Shown: piece after piece, positions 1 to 5,951 of the stretch
Position numbering within the stretch: position 1 is the stretch's first letter
How the letters are laid out: every line of letters begins with the position of its first letter
Source: Aquificota bacterium
GTDB taxonomy: Bacteria; Aquificota; Aquificia; Aquificales; Hydrogenothermaceae
Reading direction: 5' to 3'
Assembly: GCA_013153295.1 (NCBI GenBank)
Contig: JAADEV010000069.1
Span: 1-6,678 of the forward strand
Length of the DNA stretch: 6,678 nt
Notes under the pieces: model-generated
The model's input: only the letters and a program-made list of their open reading frames with translations
What the model was told of the DNA's origin: nothing
Database searches by the model: none
Translations under genes and position numbers: made by a program

Positions 1-2753
1 AGGAAAAAATAGGACAGCTTTACAAACAAAAAGAGGAGCTTATACAGAAACAGAAAAACCTAATGTCCCAGATAAAGGAGGAAGAGGACAGATTAACAGC
101 CTTACAAAACTCCCTACTTCCTATAAAGGAAAAAGAAGGGAGCATAACCTCAAAAATAAGATACTTAGATGAGAAAAAAACAGAGCTACAGGAACAGGTA
201 GAAAAGTTAACAAAACTAATAGAAAGCTACAACAAGGAAAAGGAAGAGAAGATAAAAGAGATACTCTCAATAGAAGAGGAGATAAAAGCCCTTAAGGAAC
301 AGCTACCACTTATACAGGAAGCACTTGAAAAGGCAGAGCAGAACCTTGAGGAGAAAAACAAAAAGCTGAAAGAGATAGAGCTTGGTGGAGCAAAGGCAAA
401 GGTAGACCTTGGACAGCTGGAGAAGGAAGAAAAACAGCTACAGCAGGAGATACAAAAATTAGAAAAGGAAAAGTTAAGTATCCAATCCCAGCTTGAAAGG
501 ATACAGGAAAAGGTAGAGGAGTATAAACAGGAAATACAACAGAAAACAGAAGAGATACAGGGGCTTGAAAACTCAAAACAGAATATAAAAAAGTTTGTGG
601 AAACACAGGAGAAAAAGATAAAATCCCTCTCAAGTGAACTACAAAGGCTAAGGATAAGAAAGGAAAGCCTACTGAAAAAACTTAAAGAAAACAGGGAGAA
701 AATAGAGAAAAACTTCCAGAAATTGGCACAGGTATTAGCCCAGCTTTCACAGGTAAGGGAGGACAAAACAGTAGCCTTACTGAAAGATGTTAAAGGTGTG
801 TATGGGCAGGTGGCAGACCTTATTGGGGTAAAAATACCTGAATACCAGCTTGCGGTAGAGGTAGCAGGTGGAGGTAGACTTAAACATATAGTTGTGGAAG
901 ATGACAAAGTAGCTGAAGAGTGTATAAGAATACTAAAGGAAACCAAATCCCCAAGGGCAACATTTATACCCCTCAACAGAATAAAAGTCCCCCAGATAAA
1001 CAAACCACCTTTAATGAGGGGGGTTATAGGACTTGCAATAGACTTTGTGGATTACGACCCTGCAATAGAAAAGGCAGTAAAGTATGTGTTTGGGGATACA
1101 GTTATAGTTGAAAACTTTGACGCCGCCAGAACACTTGGTATAGGTAGCTTTAGAATGGTAAGCCTTGAAGGTGATTTATTTGAAAAGTCTGGAACAATTA
1201 CAGGGGGCTTTGATAAAAACAGGGGGACTACCCTTGGGAAAGGTTCCTTAGAACAGGAAAAAATAAAACTGGAAAAGGAAGACGACAGACTAAAACAGGA
1301 AGAGGCATTAATAGAAGAAGAGCTGAAGAAAATAGAAGAAAAAATATCTTTAACAGAAAAAGAGCTATACCACCTACAAAACGAAAGCCAGACAGTTTTA
1401 GAACGGCACAGGGAAATAGAAGAGAAGCTACAGCAAAACAGGGCAAGGATTTCCCATCTGGAAAACACAATAGTAGAGCTGAAAAAACAACAGTTTGAGC
1501 TGGAAGGTAAGTTAGAAAGGATAGATAAAGAGCTTTCCCGACTTGGTATACAACTGCAGGAAACAGAAAGGAAGAAAAGGGAAATACTTGAACAGATGGA
1601 AAATGAAGGCTTACACAGACTAAGAAAAGAATGGGAAGAGGCAACACAGCTTGTATACACAATTAGAGAAAAGAAAAATGACCTTGAGAACCAGATAGAA
1701 AAGTTAACAGACAGGTTGGAAAACAGCCTAAAAGCCAGAATACTCCAAATAGAAAGGGAGAAGGAAGAAACTAACAAACAGCTACAGGAACTAAAGGGAC
1801 AGATACAGGAAATAAAAGATGAGATACAGAGCCTTACAAGGGAGCTTTCAGACCTGTGGAAAGAGCAGAAAGGCAAAGAAAAAGAAAGGGAAGAGATACT
1901 AACAAAGTTAGAAGAGCTAAAAAGCCAGCTAAAACTACTTAGGTCAGAGGAAGAGGAGATAAACAAACAGATAACCTACCTACTTGAGGACAAAGGGAAG
2001 TATGAACAAAAGGTAGAGGATATAAAACAGGAGTTAATGACCCTTAAACAGGAGTATCAAGGTGAGGCTGTAGAAGGGGATTTAGACCAGCTTGAAAGGG
2101 AGCTAAAGGAATACCAGAAAAAAAGGCAGGAGCTTGGGGCGGTAAACCAGAAAGCAATACAGGACTACGACACAGTAAAACAAAGGTATGAAGAGTTAAA
2201 CGAAAAACTGAAAATACTTATAGATGAGAAAAAATCCATAGAAGAGCTAATACAGAACCTTGAAGAAAAAAAGATAAAAGCCTTTATGGAGGTGTTTAAC
2301 TCTGTAAATAAAAACCTTAATAAGATATTTAAAAGGCTTTCCCCCGGTGGAAGGGCATACCTTGAGATAGAAAATGAGGAAGACCCACTATCAGGGGGAA
2401 TACTACTAAAGGCAAAACCACGGGGTAAAGATGTTAAAAGGCTTGAAATAATGTCCGGAGGGGAAAAAACATTAACAGCTTTAGCCTTTCTGTTTGCAGT
2501 CCAACAGTATAGACCTGCCCCATTCTACTACTTTGACGAGGTAGACGCCCACCTTGACGATGCCAACGCCCGCAAAATAGCAGAGCTTATGAAAGAGCTT
2601 TCAAAGGAAGCCCAGTTTATAGTGGTCACACTAAGGGACACAATGGCAAGCTACGCAGACAGACTTATAGGAGTATCCGCAAGGGAAGGTATATCCAATG
2701 TTTATACTTTAAATATGGAGGATATAAAACAGGCTCAAAGTCTAACAGGATAG
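1..2753 (+). CDS. smc: Chromosome segregation SMC ATPase, archaeal-type (5' partial)
   Basis: SMC proteins are dimeric, ABC-type ATPases that load on DNA with ScpA/ScpB (kleisin and partner) and compact and segregate the chromosome. The reading frame is open from the window edge (first full codon at base 3), so the ATG at 63 is an internal methionine inside the coiled coil. The N-terminal head with Walker A, roughly 250 residues of a usual ~1170, is missing. Counting from base 3 there are 916 residues: first coiled-coil arm ~1-255; hinge ~257-405, with AGGGRLKHIVVED and GTITGG glycine motifs typical of SMC hinges; returning arm ~410-765; then the C-terminal head. In the head the ABC signature is MSGGEK (817-822), Walker B is FYYFDEVD with D845/E846, the D-loop is HLDDAN, and TLRDTM follows. 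The hinge rules out Rad50 or SbcC. The head motifs resemble archaeal SMC more than Bacillus-type SMC. Codon use differs from ftsY (GAC preferred over GAT). No clear terminator follows. Confidence 0.96.
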   Translation, partial: EKIGQLYKQKEELIQKQKNLMSQIKEEEDRLTALQNSLLPIKEKEGSITSKIRYLDEKKTELQEQVEKLTKLIESYNKEKEEKIKEILSIEEEIKALKEQLPLIQEALEKAEQNLEEKNKKLKEIELGGAKAKVDLGQLEKEEKQLQQEIQKLEKEKLSIQSQLERIQEKVEEYKQEIQQKTEEIQGLENSKQNIKKFVETQEKKIKSLSSELQRLRIRKESLLKKLKENREKIEKNFQKLAQVLAQLSQVREDKTVALLKDVKGVYGQVADLIGVKIPEYQLAVEVAGGGRLKHIVVEDDKVAEECIRILKETKSPRATFIPLNRIKVPQINKPPLMRGVIGLAIDFVDYDPAIEKAVKYVFGDTVIVENFDAARTLGIGSFRMVSLEGDLFEKSGTITGGFDKNRGTTLGKGSLEQEKIKLEKEDDRLKQEEALIEEELKKIEEKISLTEKELYHLQNESQTVLERHREIEEKLQQNRARISHLENTIVELKKQQFELEGKLERIDKELSRLGIQLQETERKKREILEQMENEGLHRLRKEWEEATQLVYTIREKKNDLENQIEKLTDRLENSLKARILQIEREKEETNKQLQELKGQIQEIKDEIQSLTRELSDLWKEQKGKEKEREEILTKLEELKSQLKLLRSEEEEINKQITYLLEDKGKYEQKVEDIKQELMTLKQEYQGEAVEGDLDQLERELKEYQKKRQELGAVNQKAIQDYDTVKQRYEELNEKLKILIDEKKSIEELIQNLEEKKIKAFMEVFNSVNKNLNKIFKRLSPGGRAYLEIENEEDPLSGGILLKAKPRGKDVKRLEIMSGGEKTLTALAFLFAVQQYRPAPFYYFDEVDAHLDDANARKIAELMKELSKEAQFIVVTLRDTMASYADRLIGVSAREGISNVYTLNMEDIKQAQSLTG

Positions 2754-2764
2754 TCTGGGTGTCT

Positions 2765-2905
2765 TTAAACAAGTTTGTATTTCTTTTGACTTTTTTTGCC
2801 ATTTAAAAGTTCCTTTAAAAAAGACTTGGCTTCAACTCCTATTACCCAATCTCTTACTTTCAAACCTTTTGCTTGGTCTAACATATGGTAATATACACCT
2901 TCCAT
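2765..2905 (-). CDS. Possible small protein of unknown function in the smc-ftsY gap
   Basis: This short minus-strand frame is closed by TAA at 2765-2767, with ATG codons at 2905 (46 residues) and 2884 (39 residues). I do not recognise the product. Its composition looks protein-like: a patterned stretch KVRDWVIGVEAKSFLKELL followed by a lysine-rich tail, with no cysteine. The strand is purine-rich, as real genes here are. Only the inner ATG (2884) has a plausible Shine-Dalgarno, GGAAGGTG at 2896-2903, with a slightly long 11-nt spacer. The 2905 ATG has none. The ORF ends 11 bp from the smc stop and converges with it; it diverges from ftsY. It may be a small gene, the decayed tail of a longer gene, or a chance frame. 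A 46-codon open frame is not significant by length alone. Confidence 0.3.
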   Translation of the reverse strand: MEGVYYHMLDQAKGLKVRDWVIGVEAKSFLKELLNGKKSQKKYKLV

Positions 2906-2920
2906 ATAAAGGTGGTTATA
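2892..2920. repeat. Imperfect inverted repeat (hairpin) upstream of ftsY
   Basis: CACCTT (2896-2901) and AAGGTG (2909-2914) are perfect 6-bp arms around a 7-nt loop. TATA on each flank (2892-2895 and 2917-2920) can extend the stem across a 2-nt bulge. It lacks a following T-run in either direction, so it does not look like an intrinsic terminator. It could be an operator, an mRNA leader structure or chance. It overlaps the proposed ribosome binding site of the small minus-strand ORF. Confidence 0.3.
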
Positions 2921-2932
2921 CTATATTATTAT
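2917..2932 (+). promoter_or_regulatory. Candidate -10 region for ftsY
   Basis: An A+T-rich run holds three overlapping -10-like hexamers: TATACT (2917-2922), TATATT (2922-2927) and TATTAT (2924-2929), 35-50 bases before the chosen ftsY start. I find no acceptable -35 hexamer 16-18 bases upstream of any of them, so this is only a candidate. A separate ftsY promoter is plausible given the 213-bp gap after smc. Confidence 0.25.
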
Positions 2933-2952
2933 TTTCCTGTTATTCCATTATT

Positions 2953-2960
2953 AAGGGGTG
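2953..2960 (+). promoter_or_regulatory. Ribosome binding site deciding the ftsY start
   Basis: AAGGGGTG resembles the AAGGAGGTG anti-16S consensus and ends 6 bases before the ATG at 2967. The in-frame GTG at 2958 lies inside this motif and the TTG at 2961 directly abuts it, so neither could use it. This favours ATG 2967. Confidence 0.65.
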
Positions 2961-2966
2961 TTGAAG

Positions 2967-3869
2967 ATGATTAAATCTATGTTTGATAAGCTGAAAAGGG
3001 GTTTAGGTAAAACTAAAAACCAGATTGTAGGAACCTTATTTGGTAGAACCATAGATGAGGAGTTGTTTGAAGATATAGAGATGGTTTTACTGAAGGCTGA
3101 TGTTGGGGTAAAGGCAACAGAGGAGATAGTAGATTTTTTAAGGAAGGAAAGTAAAAAAAGGAAACTAAAGGAAGGAGAGGAACTTAAGGAACTGTTAAAG
3201 GAAAAACTTTATGAGATTTTAAAGGGGTGTGAAGAACCGCTTAACCTTGGGGAAGAGAAACCTGCTGTAATACTTTTCCTTGGTATTAATGGAAGTGGGA
3301 AAACAACCACAGTTGGTAAACTTGCCTCACAGTTTGTAAAAGATGGTAAATCTGTTGTTTTAGCCGCGGCGGATACATTTAGGGCGGCGGCTATAGACCA
3401 GCTTGAGGAGTGGGCTAAAAGGTCTGGGGCGAGGATTGTTAAACATTCCCCCGGGGCTGACCCTTCAGCTGTTGTGTATGATGCAGTATCATCTGCAAAA
3501 AGTAGAGGTGATGATGTTGTCCTTGTTGATACAGCAGGTAGATTACACACAAAGGAACATCTTATAAAAGAGTTGCAAAAGATAAAAAAGACAATAAAAA
3601 AGGTAGCCCCTGAACAGCCTGTTGAGACGATACTTGTTTTAGACGGAACAATAGGACAGAACTCCATAAATCAGGCAAAGGTTTTTAAAGAAGCTACAGA
3701 TGTTTCTGGGATTGTAATAACTAAACTTGATGGGACTGCAAAAGGTGGGGCAATAATCCCTATCTGTAAGGAGTTAAAACTACCTGTAAAGTATATAGGT
3801 GTAGGGGAAGGTATAGAGGATTTACAGCCCTTTGATGCTAAGGCGTTTGTGGACGCATTAATAGATTAG
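2967..3869 (+). CDS. ftsY: Signal recognition particle receptor FtsY (SRP GTPase)
   Basis: FtsY is the membrane-associated GTPase that pairs with Ffh of the signal recognition particle and hands ribosomes making membrane proteins to the Sec translocon. The 300-residue protein is an NG-domain form without the long acidic A domain of E. coli FtsY. Residues 1-25 (MIKSMFDKLKRGLGKTK...) form a basic amphipathic helix of the kind that anchors short FtsY to lipid. The helical N domain runs ~26-95 and the G domain ~98-300. GTPase motifs: G1 GINGSGKTTT (107-116 region), G2 DTFRAAA (136-142), G3 DTAGR (188-192), G4 TKLD (252-255) and closing GVGE (278-281). DGTIGQN (226-232) matches the SRP-GTPase D(A/G)TxGQN motif. 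FtsY rather than Ffh, because there is no methionine-rich M domain. An upstream in-frame GTG (2958) would add three residues but overlaps the ribosome binding site. Adjacency to smc recalls the rnc-smc-ftsY order of Firmicutes. Its stop overlaps the hisS stop. Confidence 0.97.
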   Translation: MIKSMFDKLKRGLGKTKNQIVGTLFGRTIDEELFEDIEMVLLKADVGVKATEEIVDFLRKESKKRKLKEGEELKELLKEKLYEILKGCEEPLNLGEEKPAVILFLGINGSGKTTTVGKLASQFVKDGKSVVLAAADTFRAAAIDQLEEWAKRSGARIVKHSPGADPSAVVYDAVSSAKSRGDDVVLVDTAGRLHTKEHLIKELQKIKKTIKKVAPEQPVETILVLDGTIGQNSINQAKVFKEATDVSGIVITKLDGTAKGGAIIPICKELKLPVKYIGVGEGIEDLQPFDAKAFVDALID

Positions 3870-3895
3870 GTTATAACCTTCCCCAGTATACCTAA
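3866..3895. repeat. Inverted repeat at the convergent ftsY/hisS stop codons
   Basis: Bases 3868-3879 (AGGTTATAACCT) are a perfect 12-bp palindrome. An overlapping alternative hairpin pairs TTAGGT (3866-3871) with ACCTAA (3890-3895), extended by ATA (3873-3875) with TAT (3887-3889) after a one-base bulge, leaving an 11-nt loop. Neither has a T-run on either strand, so this is not a standard intrinsic terminator. It sits exactly where both genes end, so a role in ending or stabilising the two messages is possible but unproven. Much of it is hisS coding sequence, and chance is a fair alternative. Confidence 0.35.
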
Positions 3896-5098
3896 CATAT
3901 CCTCTGGTGAGGTAGCCTCCTGCTGGCTACCTGTTTCCATATCCTTTATCTCGTATCTATCTGACACAAAAACAACAGCTTTTGCCCCTAACTTACCTGC
4001 TGTTTTCATTTTTGATTTTAGACTACCTTCTTTCAGCATAAGCTCAGTTTTTATTCCCCTTTTACGGAGTATATCTGCTGTCTGTAGACCTTTACCTTCA
4101 TACTGCTGGGATATTGGTATAACAACGACAGTAGGTTTTTCTGAAGGTAGTTGGTCAACAAGTAGCATAAGCCTTTCAACCCCTGCGGCAAATCCAAGGG
4201 CAGGGGTATCACTGCCACCAAGCTGTTTTACAAGTGTGTCGTATCTGCCACCTGCCGCTACAGTTCCCTGTGCCCCTATTTTATCTGTTGTAAATTCAAA
4301 AACTGTATCTGTGTAGTAATCCAATCCCCTTACAAGCCTTGGGTTTACTTTATACTTAATACCAAGCTGGGACAGGTATTCTTTTAACTTCTCAAATCTT
4401 TCCTTCCTTTCAGGGGATAGGAACTGTAAAAGGGTTGGGGCTTCTGCTGTTGCTTCCCTACAGCTTTCATTTTTACAGTCTAAAACCCTTAGCGGGTTTC
4501 TATCCATTCTAACCTGACAGTCTTTACACAGTTTATCCTTTACCCCTTTCAGGTAATCTTTAAGCTGTTTTATATACTCTTTCCTATCTTCAAAACTTCC
4601 AAGTGTGTTTATCTCAAGGGTGGTTTCTATCCCAAGGGTATCAAGGAGGTCGTTAACCATCTTTATCATCTCAACATCTGCTAAAACTGAACCTGTTCCT
4701 AAAATCTCTGCCCCTATCTGGTGGAACTGTCTATACCTACCTGCCTGCGGTCTTTCGTATCTGAACATTGCCCCTTCGTAAAACAGCTTTTTGTATCCCC
4801 CTTGGGCAAACATCTTTTCTTCTATGAAAGCCCTTACTGTTGGGGCTGTTCCCTCAGGTCTTAACGCCACCTGTCTACCGCCCCTATCTTCAAATGTATA
4901 CATCTCCTTTTGGACTATATCTGTGTCCTCCCCTACAGACCTTAAGAATAGGGAAACATCTTCAACAACAGGGAGTATTATCTCCTCAAAGTTATACCTT
5001 TGGAAAATATCCCTTGCAGTATCAACAACATATCTGTATTTCTTACTATTTTCACCGTATATATCCTGAAAACCCCTTACCCTTTTAATCTGGGACAA
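3866..5098 (-). CDS. hisS: Histidyl-tRNA synthetase
   Basis: This class II aminoacyl-tRNA synthetase activates histidine with ATP and charges tRNA-His in the cytoplasm. The 410-residue length is normal. Catalytic core residues are all visible: RPEGTA (80-85, Glu82/Thr84 in the histidine pocket), motif 2 FRYERPQAGRYRQFHQIGAE (112-131) with Arg113, Gln127 and Glu131, the HisRS-specific LVRGLDYYTDTVFEF (255-269) with Arg257, AAGGRYD (281-287), and motif 3 LGFAAGVERL (301-310). The anticodon-binding domain spans ~322-410. These motifs make it a true synthetase, not the catalytically dead HisZ paralogue. Four cysteines (191, 194, 208, 213) lie in the insertion domain. The start is TTG at 5096-5098: it has AGGAGG 8 bases upstream, gives the expected short leader before VRGFQDI, and the next in-frame ATG is Met66, past essential sequence. 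It is the last gene of the minus-strand cluster, 4 bases after rsmI, and its end overlaps ftsY. Confidence 0.97.
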   Translation of the reverse strand: MSQIKRVRGFQDIYGENSKKYRYVVDTARDIFQRYNFEEIILPVVEDVSLFLRSVGEDTDIVQKEMYTFEDRGGRQVALRPEGTAPTVRAFIEEKMFAQGGYKKLFYEGAMFRYERPQAGRYRQFHQIGAEILGTGSVLADVEMIKMVNDLLDTLGIETTLEINTLGSFEDRKEYIKQLKDYLKGVKDKLCKDCQVRMDRNPLRVLDCKNESCREATAEAPTLLQFLSPERKERFEKLKEYLSQLGIKYKVNPRLVRGLDYYTDTVFEFTTDKIGAQGTVAAGGRYDTLVKQLGGSDTPALGFAAGVERLMLLVDQLPSEKPTVVVIPISQQYEGKGLQTADILRKRGIKTELMLKEGSLKSKMKTAGKLGAKAVVFVSDRYEIKDMETGSQQEATSPEDMLGILGKVIT

Positions 5099-5102
5099 AT
5101 TT

Positions 5103-5951
5103 TCAACCTCCTGTCGTTTGTTTTTCTTTTATTTCCAATACCTCTTGGTAAACCTGCTTCTTTGGTATGTTAAACTGTTTGGAGATAACCTTTGCTATCT
5201 CTCCAGTTTTGACACCTTGTTTTAAAAGTTTTTGTATTTCCTCTTTAACCTTTTTTTCGTCTACTTTTTTTTCTATATGTGGGTATACCAGAATAACAAA
5301 CTCACCTTTTTGTATTGAAGGGTCTTCAGAAAGTTGTTTTATAACATCTACAGGTTTACCCCTAAAAAAACTTTCGTGTATCTTTGTAAGTTCTTTTGCT
5401 ACCACCACATCTGAGTTAGGGGCAATTTCATCTATAGCTGATAGGGTTTTTAATACCCTTTTAGGACTTTCGTATATAACGGTGGTTATGCCAAGTGGGA
5501 GGTATTCCTTTAGTATTTCCTTCCTCTGTTTGTCTTTGTTTGGTAAAAAGCCGAGGAATAGGAATTTATCTGTAGGAAGTCCAGAAACAGACAGGGCTAC
5601 TGCACCTGCAAATGCACCGGGGATAGGGACTAAGGGGATACCTTCTTCAACAGCCCTTTTTATCAGCCTGTATCCCGGGTCAGATAAGGTAGGTGTTCCT
5701 GCATCTGAAACAAGGGCTACAGATTTACCCCCCTTTAAAAGGGATAGTATATGTTCTGTTTCCTTTTCCTCATTAAACTGGTGGTAGGATAACAGCTTTT
5801 TACCCTGTATCCCCAGATGGGAAAGTAGTTTTTTTGTAGTCCTTGTGTCTTCACAGGCTATACAATCAACATCTTTAAGAACCTTAACAGCCCTGTATGT
5901 TATATCATCTAAGTTTCCTATAGGGGTAGCCACCACATACAAATAACTCAT
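5103..5951 (-). CDS. rsmI: 16S rRNA (cytidine(1402)-2'-O)-methyltransferase
   Basis: RsmI uses S-adenosylmethionine to methylate the ribose 2'-OH of C1402 in 16S rRNA, in the P-site decoding region, together with the base methyltransferase RsmH. The 282-residue protein has the tetrapyrrole-methylase fold: VATPIGNLDDIT (7-18), CEDTR (33-37), SDAGTPTLSDPG (82-93), LGFLP (133-137), YESPKRV (160-166), KELTKIHESFFRG (186-198) and KGEFVIL (215-221). The C-terminal ~232-270 matches the small helical (HTH-like) domain of RsmI. The loop usually written PGPSA is PGAFA here (111-115), a mild deviation. The ATG at 5949-5951 overlaps the TGA stop of the upstream gene (ATGA). Only a weak, distant CAGGT (5965-5969) precedes it, so initiation probably depends on translation of the upstream gene. 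It is followed after 4 bases by hisS. Confidence 0.95.
   Translation of the reverse strand: MSYLYVVATPIGNLDDITYRAVKVLKDVDCIACEDTRTTKKLLSHLGIQGKKLLSYHQFNEEKETEHILSLLKGGKSVALVSDAGTPTLSDPGYRLIKRAVEEGIPLVPIPGAFAGAVALSVSGLPTDKFLFLGFLPNKDKQRKEILKEYLPLGITTVIYESPKRVLKTLSAIDEIAPNSDVVVAKELTKIHESFFRGKPVDVIKQLSEDPSIQKGEFVILVYPHIEKKVDEKKVKEEIQKLLKQGVKTGEIAKVISKQFNIPKKQVYQEVLEIKEKQTTGG
5105..5112 (-). promoter_or_regulatory. Strong ribosome binding site for hisS within the rsmI 3' end
   Basis: On the minus strand AGGAGGTT spans 5112-5105, and its AGGAGG core ends 8 bases before the TTG start of hisS. The same bases encode the final Gly-Gly of RsmI and the first base of its TGA stop. Ribosomes ending rsmI therefore sit on the hisS initiation region, which suggests translational coupling. 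The near-ideal site probably compensates for the weak TTG start codon. Confidence 0.85.

Noticed and set aside
63..65. ATG at 63 as the smc start
   Set aside because: The frame is open to the window edge with coiled-coil residues (KEELIQKQKNL), there is no ribosome binding site, and SMC needs an N-terminal Walker A head that would lie further upstream.
920..1111. 63-codon plus-strand frame within the SMC hinge
   Set aside because: It lies in another frame of a conserved hinge domain and its translation is low-complexity with no family resemblance.
1052..1966. 304-codon minus-strand open frame inside smc
   Set aside because: It is a Ser/Phe-rich antisense shadow of the Glu/Lys-rich coiled coil, with no domain and no ribosome binding site. 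The other long antisense frames in smc are of the same kind.
180..2250. Repeated purine-rich words in smc as a DNA repeat array
   Set aside because: They vary in spacing and sequence and reflect Glu/Lys/Gln heptads of the coiled coil, not tandem repeats or CRISPR-like units.
2785..2824. Possible smc terminator (CTTTTTTT ... AAAAAAG)
   Set aside because: The arms are only A/T pairs with a long loop and no downstream T-run on the plus strand, so it would not form a stable intrinsic terminator in a thermophile.
5731..5743. CCCTTT/AAAGGG inverted repeat
   Set aside because: It is inside conserved rsmI coding sequence, has a one-base loop that cannot form a normal hairpin, and is probably chance.
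5167..5787. 206-codon plus-strand open frame opposite rsmI
   Set aside because: It is fully antisense to a strongly motif-supported gene, is Ser/Phe-rich, and has no recognisable domain.
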